Shown here: positions 31,632 to 41,430 of the stretch, one piece after another
How the letters are laid out: every line of letters starts with the position of its first letter
Numbering within the stretch: the first letter of the stretch is position 1
DNA from: Acinetobacter vivianii
GTDB taxonomy: Bacteria > Pseudomonadota > Gammaproteobacteria > Pseudomonadales > Moraxellaceae
Direction of reading: 5' to 3'
DNA: 64,000 nt
Assembly: GCF_014635885.1 (NCBI RefSeq)
Contig: NZ_BMDR01000002.1
Coordinates: 1 to 64,000 of the forward strand
Position numbers and translations under genes: made by a program
The notes under the pieces: generated by a model
What the model was told of the DNA's origin: nothing
Database searches by the model: none
What the model saw: only the letters and a program-made list of their open reading frames with translations

Positions 31632-32867
31632 ATGAGTTCTGCAGTGGTCGTTTCATCAGAAAATTTAGATGAAAAACAACAGTCTGTTCCTACGCCTGTC
31701 GTTCAAACTGCCGATAATAAAGTAAATTTACTTGGCATGTCTCGAGCTGAACTGGAAAAATTCTTTGAAGATCTGGGCGAAAAAAAGTTTCGCGCGGGTC
31801 AGGTCATGAAATGGATTCATCAATATTTTGTGACAGATTTTGCTGAGATGACCAATATCTCAGGAAAATTACGTGAAAAATTAGAAAAAATTTGTGAAAT
31901 TAAAGCGCCTGAAGTGGTGCATCGTAACTATTCCAAAGATGGTACCCGTAAGTGGGTATTCCGTGTCGGTGATGGTGATGGTTCGCTGGTTGAAACCGTA
32001 TTGATTCCGGCAGATGATAAAACTGGCGCGCGTAAAACCTTGTGTATTTCTTCACAAGTGGGTTGTGCACTGGATTGCTCATTCTGTTCTACCGGTAAGC
32101 AAGGTTTCCAGCGTGACTTAACTCCAGCGGAAATTATTGGTCAGTTGTGGATGGCGAACTACTCCTACATGGAAGATGTTCCTGTTGCAGAGCGTGAACG
32201 TACCGTGACCAATGTGGTTATGATGGGTATGGGCGAACCTTTACTCAATTATGATGCTGTTCTAAGTTCTATGCAGTTGATGCTTGATGATTTTGCTTAT
32301 GGCATGTCTAAGCGCCGTGTGACCTTATCGACTTCTGGTGTTGTTCCGAAGATTGATCAACTGGCGCAGGATATTGATGTTGCATTGGCAATTTCACTGC
32401 ATGCACCTAATGATGAACTGCGTAATGAATTGGTGCCGATCAATAAAAAATATCCGTTACAGCAACTGATTGCGGCTTGCCAACGTTATTTGGGCAAAGA
32501 TGGCAATGAAAGCTCTCGTCGCCATGTCACGATTGAATATGTGATGCTTGAAGGGGTCAATGACCAACCTGAGCATGCACAGCAATTGTTAAAATTATTG
32601 AAAAACTTACCAAGTAAAATCAACCTGATTCCATTTAATCCGTTCCCGCACGCACCATATGGCCGTTCGAGCCGTAACCGTATTATTTCGTTCCAAAAAA
32701 CTTTGTCGGATGCAGGATTTGTGTGTACGATTCGTCAGACACGTGGTGATGATATCGATGCGGCGTGTGGACAATTGGTAGGACAGGTTGCTGACCGTAC
32801 TCGTCGTGCTGAACAGTGGAAAAAGAAAGTGGCGCAACGACAAGAAATATTGCGCACACAAGGATAA
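31632..32867 (+). CDS. rlmN: 23S rRNA (adenine2503-C2)/tRNA methyltransferase, radical SAM
   Basis: The 411-residue protein has the radical-SAM cluster motif '[15 protein letters not shown]' (near residue 143). '[17 protein letters not shown]' and '[25 protein letters not shown]' follow, then the C-terminal '[12 protein letters not shown]' with the methyl-carrying cysteine. It methylates A2503 of 23S rRNA and certain tRNAs. The N-terminal ~35 residues are a variable, Ser/Val/Gln-rich extension. pilW follows 17 bases later. Confidence 0.96.
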   Translation: MSSAVVVSSENLDEKQQSVPTPVVQTADNKVNLLGMSRAELEKFFEDLGEKKFRAGQVMKWIHQYFVTDFAEMTNISGKLREKLEKICEIKAPEVVHRNYSKDGTRKWVFRVGDGDGSLVETVLIPADDKTGARKTLCISSQVGCALDCSFCSTGKQGFQRDLTPAEIIGQLWMANYSYMEDVPVAERERTVTNVVMMGMGEPLLNYDAVLSSMQLMLDDFAYGMSKRRVTLSTSGVVPKIDQLAQDIDVALAISLHAPNDELRNELVPINKKYPLQQLIAACQRYLGKDGNESSRRHVTIEYVMLEGVNDQPEHAQQLLKLLKNLPSKINLIPFNPFPHAPYGRSSRNRIISFQKTLSDAGFVCTIRQTRGDDIDAACGQLVGQVADRTRRAEQWKKKVAQRQEILRTQG

Positions 32868-32884
32868 AACTTGGGGAAAAAGCG

Positions 32885-33691
32885 TTGAATACAACTCGAT
32901 CAAAAACGATTATAGCGACAGCTGTTGTGTTTACTTTACTGGGCTTAACAGCTTGCCAGACGCCATCTACAACATTAAAAAAAGATCCGGAAAAAGCGGT
33001 GCAGGTTCGTACACAGCTTGCGGCAGAATATATTCGTACACGTGATCTGGATTCAGCCAAGCGTTCGCTTGATCAGGCGTTAAAACTGAATTCCCGAGAT
33101 GCCAACGCCAATATGATGATGGGCATCTTGCTGCAACAAGAAGGTAGTGCAGCAAATATGGAAAAAGCGGAGTCTTATTTTAAGCGCGCTATTTCTACCG
33201 AACCAGATAACGCTCAGGCTCGTAATAATTACGGTACATATTTGTACCAGCAGCAACGCTATAATGAAGCCATTGAGCAATTTACCCGTGCGGGCGCAAC
33301 CCTAGGTTATGATCAGCGTTTTCAGTCGCTGGAAAATCTGGGGCGAATCTATTTAAAACTTGGCGATGTTGCGAATGCTGAAAAATCATTCAAACAAGCG
33401 CTACAAGCGAATCGAAACGCAACAATTTCAATGTTAGAGTTGGCGGAAATTTTCTATTTGCAACAAAATAATAGAGATGCATCGCAACTATACGAACAAT
33501 ATGTTCGTAATGTAGGTCAGAAAAACCAGGGTGCCCGTGCGCTTTGGATTGGTTTACGCATTGCTCGCGCAAATGCGGATCAGTTAGGAATGCAAGTGTT
33601 AGTCAATCAGTTACGCGCTTTATTTCCTGATAGTCCAGAATATCAACGTTATTTGCAATTACAGTACAGTACTGAGGCCGTATGGAAATAA
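32885..33691 (+). CDS. pilW: Type IV pilus biogenesis lipoprotein PilW/PilF (TPR)
   Basis: Read from the TTG at 32885, the protein starts 'MNTTRSKTIIATAVVFTLLGLTAC', a good lipoprotein signal with a lipobox LTAC. GGGGAAAAAGCG upstream is a strong ribosome binding site. Starts further upstream lie inside rlmN and would bury the signal. The remainder is made of TPR repeats ('AKRSLDQALKLNSRDANANMMMGILLQQEG', 'AESYFKRAISTEPDNAQARNNYGTYLYQQQRYNEAIEQF' and others). It helps PilQ secretin assemble in the outer membrane. The order rlmN-pilW-rodZ-like-ispG-hisS is typical of gammaproteobacteria. Confidence 0.92.
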   Translation: MNTTRSKTIIATAVVFTLLGLTACQTPSTTLKKDPEKAVQVRTQLAAEYIRTRDLDSAKRSLDQALKLNSRDANANMMMGILLQQEGSAANMEKAESYFKRAISTEPDNAQARNNYGTYLYQQQRYNEAIEQFTRAGATLGYDQRFQSLENLGRIYLKLGDVANAEKSFKQALQANRNATISMLELAEIFYLQQNNRDASQLYEQYVRNVGQKNQGARALWIGLRIARANADQLGMQVLVNQLRALFPDSPEYQRYLQLQYSTEAVWK

Positions 33692-34479
33692 ATCCAAATT
33701 CACATCAGCCAACTGGCTCAACCTCGCCATCGTCTGCGTTAGGAAATATTCAACGACCTGGTGAGTATTTGCGTCAAATTCGTATTGCACAAAAGAAAGA
33801 AATTGAAGAGATTGCAAACGTATTGAACATGCCTGTCAAAACCTTGACGGCATTAGAGCAAGATGATTATAAGTCATTGCCAGAAGCGACTTTTATCAAA
33901 GGTTATTATCGTGCTTATGCAAAGCATTTAAATGCGGATGCAAGTGCGATTATTCAGCGTTTTGATGAAATCTATGTTAATGATACAGGTCTTAAAGCCA
34001 GCCATGCCCTGAATAATTCTCCGATTAAAATCATGGGGAAATTATCAGGTTCGAAAAGCGTACGTAACCGCAAATGGTTAAAACGCATTGCGATTGTGGC
34101 GGCGGTTGCATTATTGGCATGGTTAGCAGTCGTGGCTGTACAGAATTGGACATCAAGCCATAAGGATGATGCGGATGTACCAAAGATTAAAAACTCTGAA
34201 GTTGAAATTCTGCCAATGAGCGGAAATACAACAGCAGCAACATCTGGTGACCAATTAGTCCTGAACTTTAACCGTCCAACCTCTGTGCATATTGTGGACG
34301 CAACAGGTAAAGTATTGGCAACAGGTCGTCAGGCATCGACATTGAATTTGAGTGGTCAGTCTCCATTCCAGATTCGTTTGGATGATGCGACCGCTGTATC
34401 TCTGGTGCTAAATCAGGAACAAATTTCGTTGTCTCCATATACCGTCAATGGAAAAGCAGAATTCCGTTTGTCTCGTTAA
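33682..34479 (+). CDS. rodZ: RodZ-like cytoskeletal/HTH membrane protein
   Basis: The 265-residue product has an N-terminal HTH of the RodZ type ('GEYLRQIRIAQKKEIEEIANVLNMPVKTLTALEQDDYKSLPEATFIKGYYRAYAKHLN', ~26-84). One membrane segment follows (~129-147, 'IAIVVAAVALLAWLAVVAV'-like), then a periplasmic DUF4115 domain. RodZ links MreB to the envelope and supports rod shape. It overlaps the end of pilW by ten bases. The hydrophobic part of the periplasmic domain is shorter than in E. coli RodZ, as is common in this lineage. Confidence 0.87.
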   Translation: MEINPNSHQPTGSTSPSSALGNIQRPGEYLRQIRIAQKKEIEEIANVLNMPVKTLTALEQDDYKSLPEATFIKGYYRAYAKHLNADASAIIQRFDEIYVNDTGLKASHALNNSPIKIMGKLSGSKSVRNRKWLKRIAIVAAVALLAWLAVVAVQNWTSSHKDDADVPKIKNSEVEILPMSGNTTAATSGDQLVLNFNRPTSVHIVDATGKVLATGRQASTLNLSGQSPFQIRLDDATAVSLVLNQEQISLSPYTVNGKAEFRLSR

Positions 34480-34501
34480 TGACAAAGAGTAGAGCTATAC
34501 G

Positions 34502-35617
34502 ATGATTGTGAACCCAATTAAACGCCGTCCAACACGTAAAATCCGTGTCGGTTCAGTGTATGTCGGTGGTGATGCCCCGATTAGTGTTCAAAGTATGACG
34601 AATACTGAAACTTGTGATGTCGATGCGACCGTGGCGCAAATCCAGCGCTGTGCAGATGCTGGTGCAGACATCATGCGTGTTTCTGTTCCTTCAATGGAAG
34701 CGGCAGAGGCATTTGGTGCAATCCGTAAACGTGTGAGCGTGCCGTTGGTTGCGGATATTCATTTTGATCATCGTATTGCTTTGGCTGTCGCGGATTATGG
34801 CGCGGATTGTTTGCGTATTAACCCCGGCAATATCGGTTCAGATCAGAAAGTACGTGAAGTGGTTGCTGCGGCAAAACATCATGGCATTTCGATCCGTATC
34901 GGTGTAAATGCGGGTTCATTGGAAAAAGACTTACAAGCAAAATATGGTGAGCCGACAGGGCAGGCCTTGCTTGAGTCTGCAATGCGTCATATCGATATTC
35001 TAGACCGTTTAGATTTTCATGAGTTCAAAGTCAGCGTAAAAGCGTCGAATGTGTTTTTGACCATGGATGCTTACCGCTTATTGTCACAACAGATTGATAA
35101 TCCGTTGCACCTCGGTGTTACAGAGGCAGGAATTTATCGTACAGGTACGGTGAAATCGGCGATTGCGCTTGGTGGATTATTGATGGAAGGCATTGGCGAT
35201 ACGATGCGTATCTCGCTTGCGGCCGAGCCAGAAGATGAAATTAAAATCGGTTTTGATATTTTAAAATCGTTGGGCTTGCGCTCAAACGGCATTAATTTTA
35301 TTGCTTGCCCAAGCTGCTCACGCCAAGAATTCAATGTGATTCAGGTGATGCAGGCACTGGAAGAGCGTTTAGAAGATATTCGTACTCCGATGGACTTGTC
35401 TGTCATCGGGTGTAAAGTGAATGGTCCAGGTGAAGCTAAAGAAGCAGATATCGGGATCGTGGGAGCATCTCCTCGTTCACTGGTCTACCGTAATGGCGAA
35501 AAGAGCCATTTAATTGACACAAATCAGTTGGTTGATGAAATTGAAACAATGGTTCGTCAACGTGTTCAAGAGCTTGAAGAAGCAAAATCTAAAGAAATTA
35601 TTCGTAGTTCATCATGA
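34502..35617 (+). CDS. ispG: 4-hydroxy-3-methylbut-2-enyl diphosphate synthase
   Basis: The 371-residue protein has '[33 protein letters not shown]' at the start and 'RINPGNIGS' in the TIM barrel. The Fe-S cluster ligands are '[14 protein letters not shown]' (near 268) and '[17 protein letters not shown]' (near 303). It makes HMBPP from MEcPP in the MEP isoprenoid pathway. Its TGA overlaps the hisS ATG (ATGA). Confidence 0.97.
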   Translation: MIVNPIKRRPTRKIRVGSVYVGGDAPISVQSMTNTETCDVDATVAQIQRCADAGADIMRVSVPSMEAAEAFGAIRKRVSVPLVADIHFDHRIALAVADYGADCLRINPGNIGSDQKVREVVAAAKHHGISIRIGVNAGSLEKDLQAKYGEPTGQALLESAMRHIDILDRLDFHEFKVSVKASNVFLTMDAYRLLSQQIDNPLHLGVTEAGIYRTGTVKSAIALGGLLMEGIGDTMRISLAAEPEDEIKIGFDILKSLGLRSNGINFIACPSCSRQEFNVIQVMQALEERLEDIRTPMDLSVIGCKVNGPGEAKEADIGIVGASPRSLVYRNGEKSHLIDTNQLVDEIETMVRQRVQELEEAKSKEIIRSSS

Positions 35618-36906
35618 GTTCAATCGTCGCTATCAAAGGTTTTAATGACATCCTTCCAACGCAAACCGCGGCTTGGAGAAGTCTGGAACAACAACTTGCA
35701 TCTTTAATGGATGCTTATGGTTATCAACAGATCCGCTTACCGATCGTTGAGCAAACTGGTTTATTCAAACGTGCTATTGGCGATGCGACCGATATCGTTG
35801 AAAAAGAAATGTATACCTTTTTCGACAAAGGTAATCCTCCTGAATCACTGACCTTACGTCCAGAAGGGACTGCGGGCTGTGTACGTGCATTGCTTGAACA
35901 TAATTTGTTGCGTGGCGCGACACCGCGCGTGTGGTATATGGGACCAATGTTCCGTTATGAAAAACCGCAAAAGGGCCGTTACCGTCAGTTCCATCAGTTT
36001 GGTGTGGAAACGTTTGGTGTGGCAACGCCAGATATCGATGCAGAGTTAATTTTACTCACAGCACGTCTGTGGAAGCGTATGGGGGTTGCTGACAAGGTTC
36101 AACTTGAGTTGAATACTTTAGGTGAAACCGACGAGCGTGCAGAATACCGTGCAGCATTGGTTGAGTTTTTAAATCAGCACAAAGATGCTTTGGATGAAGA
36201 CTCTCAACGTCGTTTGACCACCAATCCATTGCGTATTCTGGATTCTAAAGTTGAATCAACGCAAAAGATTCTGGAAAATGCGCCAAAGTTGCATGATTTC
36301 CTTAAAGAAGATTCAATCAATCACTTCCAGCAATTACAACAATATTTAACCGATGCTGGTATTGAGTTTGTGATTAACCAGAAGTTAGTACGTGGTTTGG
36401 ACTACTACAACAAAACCGTATTTGAATGGACCACCACCATGTTGGGTTCACAAGGTACGGTATGTGCAGGTGGTCGCTATGACGGCTTGGTTGGACAGCT
36501 AAAAGGTAAAGCAGATCAGTCTGTCCCTGCGGTTGGTTTTGCGATGGGAATGGAGCGTTTGCTACTGTTACTTGAGCAAGTTGAACAAGCCAAAGCTGTA
36601 CGTGATTGCGAAATCTTCTTATTGGCTGAACCTGCTTATCAAGCTAAAGCTTTGGTTTTGGCTGAACAGATTCGTGATCAGTTGGAAGCGGCAAATAGCC
36701 CGATTCGTTTAAAAACAGGTTCACAAGGCAGCATGAAAAGCCAAATGAAAAAGGCCGATCAGTCGGGTGCGATCTTTGCGATGATCTTGGGTGAGCGCGA
36801 GTGGGAATCACAGCAACTTCTCGTTAAAGAACTTGCGACAGCAGAACAGTCACAAGTTGCTTTAACTGAACTGACGCCATTTTTGATCGAAAAATTTAAA
36901 CAATAA
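35614..36906 (+). CDS. hisS: Histidyl-tRNA synthetase
   Basis: The 430-residue class II synthetase has motif 2 '[21 protein letters not shown]' (near 111) and the histidine loop '[14 protein letters not shown]' (near 260). Motif 3 is '[15 protein letters not shown]' (near 308), and an anticodon-binding domain sits at the C-terminus. It overlaps ispG and is followed 29 bases later by the yfgM-like gene, all in one operon. Confidence 0.97.
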   Translation: MSSIVAIKGFNDILPTQTAAWRSLEQQLASLMDAYGYQQIRLPIVEQTGLFKRAIGDATDIVEKEMYTFFDKGNPPESLTLRPEGTAGCVRALLEHNLLRGATPRVWYMGPMFRYEKPQKGRYRQFHQFGVETFGVATPDIDAELILLTARLWKRMGVADKVQLELNTLGETDERAEYRAALVEFLNQHKDALDEDSQRRLTTNPLRILDSKVESTQKILENAPKLHDFLKEDSINHFQQLQQYLTDAGIEFVINQKLVRGLDYYNKTVFEWTTTMLGSQGTVCAGGRYDGLVGQLKGKADQSVPAVGFAMGMERLLLLLEQVEQAKAVRDCEIFLLAEPAYQAKALVLAEQIRDQLEAANSPIRLKTGSQGSMKSQMKKADQSGAIFAMILGEREWESQQLLVKELATAEQSQVALTELTPFLIEKFKQ

Positions 36907-36935
36907 GTTGAAAAATTTAGGAAAAGGACAATCAC

Positions 36936-37634
36936 ATGAGTTTAAGTGATGATGAACAGCTCGACAGTTTAAAGTCGTTTGCCAAAAAATATGGTTCTGC
37001 AATCATTAGCGGAATTCTCATTGCCTTGATTGCCTTTTTCGGATGGGAATACTGGCAAAAAAAGACCCTTGCTGAATCTCAGAACCAGACCGCGAAGGTA
37101 CAGAAGTTGATGGATGAGGCAAAAGCTGCCACTGGTCAGCCAAATGCCTTTGCAACCTTATCTGAAGCAGCAGATAAAATTGTGAAAGATGATGCTGATT
37201 CTGCTCAAGCGATTCAGACGCAATTTATCATGGCGAAGCTTGCTTATGAAAAGCAAGACTATGCTGCTGCTGAGAAAGCTTTGAAGAAAGTTGAAAACTC
37301 AAAAGTGAAAGATGAGGGTTTGCTACAAGTTGTTAAATTACGTTTGGCTGATGCTCAGTTGGCACAAAACAAGTTTGATGATGCGTTAAAAACTTTATCT
37401 GCTGTGACAGAGCCTGCGTTCAAGGCCACTGCTGATGAGCTTCGCGGTGACATTTTTGTTGCGAAAAAAGATAACGAATCTGCTCGTAAAGCGTATCAAA
37501 GTGCATGGGATAACTTGCTCGAGCGTAAACAAGAGCGTCAGCTTTTACAAATTAAACTCGAAAGTGTTGGCGTTTTAGTAGATGATCCTGAGTTTGAGCG
37601 CCCGATCTTAGATACCAAAGTGGATGAGTCTTAA
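36936..37634 (+). CDS. YfgM-like TPR inner-membrane protein
   Basis: The 232-residue protein has a short cytosolic start, one membrane segment (residues ~18-40, 'YGSAIISGILIALIAFFGWEYW') and a periplasmic helical TPR region ('MAKLAYEKQDYAAAEKALKKVE', 'DALKTLSAVTEPAFKATADELRGD'). This is the YfgM layout; YfgM works with the SecYEG translocon and PpiD in E. coli. It lies between hisS and bamB, the conserved location. Its TAA overlaps the bamB ATG by one base. Confidence 0.9.
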   Translation: MSLSDDEQLDSLKSFAKKYGSAIISGILIALIAFFGWEYWQKKTLAESQNQTAKVQKLMDEAKAATGQPNAFATLSEAADKIVKDDADSAQAIQTQFIMAKLAYEKQDYAAAEKALKKVENSKVKDEGLLQVVKLRLADAQLAQNKFDDALKTLSAVTEPAFKATADELRGDIFVAKKDNESARKAYQSAWDNLLERKQERQLLQIKLESVGVLVDDPEFERPILDTKVDES

Positions 37635-38776
37635 TGCAGAATAAACTAAAACTTCCTTTGGCAATTGCAATTGCTTCAGCTTTACTTGTTGGATGTTCGA
37701 GCAATAAAGTAAAAGAGGCAAAACCAAACCCATTGCCAAAAATCACGCAAGAACAAAGTTTAAGCCTTGTTTTTTCACAAAGTGTTTCGTCTACAAAAGC
37801 TGCTGAAGCATTGCGCTTGCAACTGGATACAGACAATGGTGTGATTTTTGCGATTGACCCTGATGGTCAGGTTTCTGCTTACAAAGGTAAAGAACGCCTT
37901 TGGAAAAGCAAGATTACCAAACAAGAGCTGACTGCGGGTGTAGAAGCAGGCGAAGGGATTGTTGTAATCGGTAATCGTAAAGGACAGTTATTTGGTTTAG
38001 ATCAGGCCACAGGTGAGCAAAAGTGGACGGCAAAATTGTCTGGTGCAATTCTATCGCCATCGTTGATCCAGTCTGGTCGTGTGATTACCATTGCTAATGA
38101 CGGTACTGTGTTTGCACATGATACGGTAACAGGCCAGCAAGTCTGGGCTTATAAGCTGCCAAACGTACAGTTTAGCTTACGTGGTCAGCCAGCCCCAGTT
38201 CGCCTAGATGATCGTACTGTATTGATTGGCTCTGCAAATGCGTATGTGTATGCGCTAGACATTATTAGTGGTGTGCCTCGCTTCCAGCGCCGTGTTGCGA
38301 TTAGCGATGGTCGTTCAGACATTCAACGTTTGATTGATGTGGTTGGCGATCCAGTGGTTGCAGGTCAATTCCTTGTAACGACCAGCTTCCAGGGTCAGGT
38401 AACTGTGACAGATCTTGCCTCACAACGTGTGGTGTGGAGTGAAGATGCAAGCAGTACCAACAGTGCTGAAGTTGCCGAAGATAAAGTATTTGTAACCACA
38501 ACCGATGGTAAGTTAAACGCGTATAGCTTGGCGACTGGCGAGTTGGTTTGGCAAAATGAAGAATTGTTAAATCGTCAGTTGAGCAACCCTGTGATGTTGG
38601 GACAAAACCTTGTTGTTGGTGACTTGGATGGGGTACTTCATCTGATTAATCCAGCATCAGGCAAGTTGATCGGTCGTGCGAAAACCAGCGGTGAAGTCCG
38701 TTCATTACGTGTGATTGACAATCAGCTTTATGTTGCCACTCGAAAAGGTGCATTAACCATTTGGCAGAATCGATAA
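37634..38776 (+). CDS. bamB: Outer membrane protein assembly factor BamB
   Basis: The 380-residue lipoprotein has the signal 'KLPLAIAIASALLVGC' with the lipobox Cys near residue 21. An eight-bladed PQQ-type propeller follows, seen as repeats like 'VVIGNRKGQLFGLDQATGEQKWTAKL', 'VFAHDTVTGQQVWAYKL', 'VYALDIISGVPRFQRR' and 'LNAYSLATGELVWQN'. It supports BamA in outer membrane beta-barrel insertion. A strong terminator follows. Confidence 0.95.
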   Translation: MQNKLKLPLAIAIASALLVGCSSNKVKEAKPNPLPKITQEQSLSLVFSQSVSSTKAAEALRLQLDTDNGVIFAIDPDGQVSAYKGKERLWKSKITKQELTAGVEAGEGIVVIGNRKGQLFGLDQATGEQKWTAKLSGAILSPSLIQSGRVITIANDGTVFAHDTVTGQQVWAYKLPNVQFSLRGQPAPVRLDDRTVLIGSANAYVYALDIISGVPRFQRRVAISDGRSDIQRLIDVVGDPVVAGQFLVTTSFQGQVTVTDLASQRVVWSEDASSTNSAEVAEDKVFVTTTDGKLNAYSLATGELVWQNEELLNRQLSNPVMLGQNLVVGDLDGVLHLINPASGKLIGRAKTSGEVRSLRVIDNQLYVATRKGALTIWQNR

Positions 38777-38832
38777 TTTTGCCTTAGCTTGTGGTAAAAT
38801 GCTCAATTAGCTATTGCTAGACAAAACATATA

Positions 38833-38868
38833 TCGGGGTATTTGATTATCAAAGCCCCGAATTTTTAT
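38833..38868 (+). terminator. Intrinsic terminator after bamB
   Basis: A stem of TCGGGG (38833-38838) with CCCCGA (38855-38860) continues inward as TTTGAT/ATCAAA, followed by ATTTTTATTTT. It closes the pilW-bamB operon. Confidence 0.75.
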
Positions 38869-39020
38869 TTTATTTACTTGAGTTCGGTATCAAATTTTAA
38901 CTGAAATATGGTACTCGAAAACGTCATCCGCAACTGTTTGAGACAGGACTACATTGATTAGATGTGGTTTCTGTGATGGGTAAGAGACTCGATGACAATG
39001 AACGAGTTTTGCGGATGACA

Positions 39021-39070
39021 ATGGTTTTGCCTACTTTTCCCGAAAGAAAAGTAGGTCGAGCCGAAGGCTT
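39021..39070. repeat. Intergenic hairpin repeat, copy A
   Basis: The perfect 9-bp stem CCTACTTTT (39030-39038) / AAAAGTAGG (39047-39055) is flanked by ATGGTTTTG on the left and CCGAAGG on the right. The same arrangement occurs at 63065-63115 with compensatory stem changes, so the two are copies of one element family. Confidence 0.7.
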
Positions 39071-39153
39071 ATTCCAAAATAGGATGAGTACTCGGCAAGA
39101 TCCCATTATGATCATTCATACCTCAAGGTTATTCTCTATATCAAGGTTAATCT

Positions 39154-40563
39154 ATGAAACCCGTTATTGCGCTCATTGGTCGTCCAAACGTCGGAAAATC
39201 AACGCTATTTAACCAAATCACCAAAAGTCGTGATGCTTTGGTTGCTGACTTCGCTGGTTTAACTCGTGACCGCAAATATGGCGATGCGGTTTATCAAAAT
39301 AAATCATTCATTGTCGTAGATACGGGCGGTATTGGTGAGAATGAAGGCGGCATTGACTCTTACATGGCAGAGCAGTCAAAAACTGCAATCCATGAAGCAG
39401 ACATCATTGTTTTTGTCGTTGATGCACGCGCTGGCTTATTGGCTTCAGATGAGCAAATTGCTCGTGAGCTACGTACATTGGGCAAGAAAGTACATTTGGT
39501 TGCCAATAAGGTCGATGGTGTACATGCAGAAGCTGCATTAGTTGAATTCTATAAGCTCGGTATGGGCGAACCGATGCAGGTTGCGGCCAGCCATGGTCGT
39601 GGTGTGCAGCAAATGCTTGAAGAAGTGTTGGCTGAAGTTCCAGAAGATGAAAATCCAGACGAGCACAACAAAAATACAGGTTTGCGTTTAGCGATTATTG
39701 GTCGTCCAAACGTCGGTAAATCGACTTTGGTAAACCGTTTACTGGGTGAAGAACGTGTTGTTGCGTTTGACCAGCCGGGTACAACGCGTGACTCGATTTA
39801 TATTCCTTATGAGCGTGATGGTCGTCAATATACCTTGATTGATACTGCGGGTGTACGCCGTAAAGGTAAGGTTGATGAGATGATTGAGAAATTCTCAATC
39901 GTTAAAACTTTGCAAGCGATGAAAGATGCGCATGTGGTGGTTGTGGTTGTCGATGCACGTGAAGGGATTGTTGAACAAGACTTACATTTGATTGGTTATG
40001 CGCTCGAAGCGGGTCGTGCCATGGTCATTGCGATCAACAAATGGGACAACATGACCGAGTATGATCGTAAGCAATGTAAACTTGATGTTGAACGCCGTTT
40101 TGACTTTATTCCATGGGCAAAAATCCATTTGATTTCAGCTTTACATGGTACTGGTGTAGGCGAGCTTTATCCTTCGATTCACCGTGCTTATGAGTCAGCA
40201 AACTTAAAAGTTTCACCTGCAAAACTGACTCAGATTCTAAGCGATGCAACTGAGGCGCATCAGCCGCCAATGATCAGTGGTCGTCGTATTAAAATGCGTT
40301 ATGCGCATATGGGCGGACAAAATCCACCAACGATCGTCATTCATGGTAATAAGGTGGATAAGACACCAGCGGATTATCGTCGTTATCTGGAAAATGTATT
40401 CCGTAGAGTGTATAAGCTTGAAGGTACACCCGTCCGTATTGACTTTAAAACTTCTGAAAACCCATTTGAAGGACGTAAGTCGCAAGTGGATGAACGCGTT
40501 GCAGCACGTAAACGTCGTTATGTTCAGAAATTTAAAAAAGCGGAAAAGAAATTCAAGCGTTAA
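39154..40563 (+). CDS. der: Ribosome biogenesis GTPase Der (EngA)
   Basis: The 469-residue protein has two tandem GTPase domains, each with '[10 protein letters not shown]' (near residues 8 and 180), 'DTGGIGE' and 'DTAGVRRK' switch II motifs, and 'NKVD' / 'NKWD' base-recognition motifs. A KH-like C-terminal domain is followed by a basic tail ('[22 protein letters not shown]'). It acts in 50S subunit maturation. A terminator follows. The gene is transcribed on its own. Confidence 0.98.
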   Translation: MKPVIALIGRPNVGKSTLFNQITKSRDALVADFAGLTRDRKYGDAVYQNKSFIVVDTGGIGENEGGIDSYMAEQSKTAIHEADIIVFVVDARAGLLASDEQIARELRTLGKKVHLVANKVDGVHAEAALVEFYKLGMGEPMQVAASHGRGVQQMLEEVLAEVPEDENPDEHNKNTGLRLAIIGRPNVGKSTLVNRLLGEERVVAFDQPGTTRDSIYIPYERDGRQYTLIDTAGVRRKGKVDEMIEKFSIVKTLQAMKDAHVVVVVVDAREGIVEQDLHLIGYALEAGRAMVIAINKWDNMTEYDRKQCKLDVERRFDFIPWAKIHLISALHGTGVGELYPSIHRAYESANLKVSPAKLTQILSDATEAHQPPMISGRRIKMRYAHMGGQNPPTIVIHGNKVDKTPADYRRYLENVFRRVYKLEGTPVRIDFKTSENPFEGRKSQVDERVAARKRRYVQKFKKAEKKFKR

Positions 40564-40580
40564 GCCGTACTTAATGCTCA

Positions 40581-40608
40581 AAAGCCCAAAGTTTGCTTTG
40601 GGCTTTTT
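40581..40608 (+). terminator. Intrinsic terminator after der
   Basis: The stem AAAGCCCAAAG / CTTTGGGCTTT with a four-base loop is followed by a T-run, 18 bases after the der stop. Confidence 0.88.
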
Positions 40609-40728
40609 TGGTTCTATTGTTTTATTAATAAATATTAATAATCAGATTTTTTGTTTAGCTTGGCTTTAGATAAAATTGACAATAAGTATTTTAATGTAAG
40701 TAATTGAAATATAATGGAAATAAATTTT

Positions 40729-40756
40729 TTGTTAAATTTCGTGCTAGTGCTATAAT
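40729..40756 (+). promoter_or_regulatory. Putative promoter of the aryl-polyene operon
   Basis: TTGTTA (40729-40734) and a consensus TATAAT (40751-40756) are spaced by 16 bp. Initiation would fall near 40763, leaving a ~50-base leader before the first gene. No other strong promoter is evident between here and 58204, where genes are tightly packed. Confidence 0.6.
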
Positions 40757-40815
40757 GCCACCGCAAAATTTCCTTAAATTGTCTATTTTTTAAACCAGAT
40801 TGGATTGTGCATTGC

Positions 40816-41430
40816 ATGTTTAAATTACATCTAACGCAGCCTCAGCTTACCTATGCACAGCAAAACTATGCTGCACTAGAGGCTATTCCTGCAATGCAAC
40901 GTCGCCGTTTATCTCCATTGGCAAAAATGGCTCTCCATGGCGCATTAACCGCTTTGGCAGGCAAGCATGCAGATTATATCGTCTGGGTTTCAAAATACGG
41001 GGATGAGCAAAAAACTTTAGATATTCTAAAAGATGTATTACAAGAACAAACACCATCACCTACACAATTTTCAACCTCTGTCCATAATGCGATTGCAGGC
41101 TTATATTCGATTTTGTGTCAGGACGATACACCTTCTACAAGCCTGAGTTGTGAATGGACCGAAGCCTTGATCGAAGCCTATGCCATTTTAAAATCCAGCA
41201 TCAAAGTAAAGCGTGTTTTGGTGGTGGCTTATGATCAAGCTTTACCTGATCTCTACAGTGATGCATCTGATTTTCCAGCATTTTCGTTGGCAACGGTTGT
41301 GAGTCTGGAAGAGCCTAATTTAGAGATTCTTGCATTATCTGGTTCAGAGCACATGGAAAGTTTGGCTTTTTACCAATTTTGGCAATCTGTAGAAGAAAAA
41401 CCGTCTGTAGTGAGATGGAAAAAATGTTAA
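40816..41430 (+). CDS. Ketosynthase-like chain length factor (aryl polyene)
   Basis: The ~204-residue protein is a short beta-ketoacyl-synthase-like protein without an active-site cysteine block: 'RRRLSPLAKMALHGALTAL', 'IVWVSKYGDEQKTLDILKDVLQEQTPSPTQFSTSVHNAIAGLYSI'. This is the chain-length-factor partner (ApeC type) found in aryl-polyene clusters, which forms a heterodimer with a true ketosynthase. The first ATG in a fitting place is 40816; a GTG at 40807 is possible. It is the first gene of the operon. The partner here is probably the ketosynthase at 53479. Confidence 0.87.
   Translation: MFKLHLTQPQLTYAQQNYAALEAIPAMQRRRLSPLAKMALHGALTALAGKHADYIVWVSKYGDEQKTLDILKDVLQEQTPSPTQFSTSVHNAIAGLYSILCQDDTPSTSLSCEWTEALIEAYAILKSSIKVKRVLVVAYDQALPDLYSDASDFPAFSLATVVSLEEPNLEILALSGSEHMESLAFYQFWQSVEEKPSVVRWKKC

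Larger units (their letters stand above)
38777..39153. other. Intergenic region with terminator, long inverted repeat and hairpin repeat
   Basis: This 377-base gap between bamB and der holds three things: the bamB terminator (38833-38868), an 11-bp inverted repeat GTCATCCGCAA (38923-38933) / TTGCGGATGAC (39009-39019), and the hairpin repeat at 39021-39070. The der promoter must lie toward the right end. No ORF in this stretch looks real. Confidence 0.65.
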
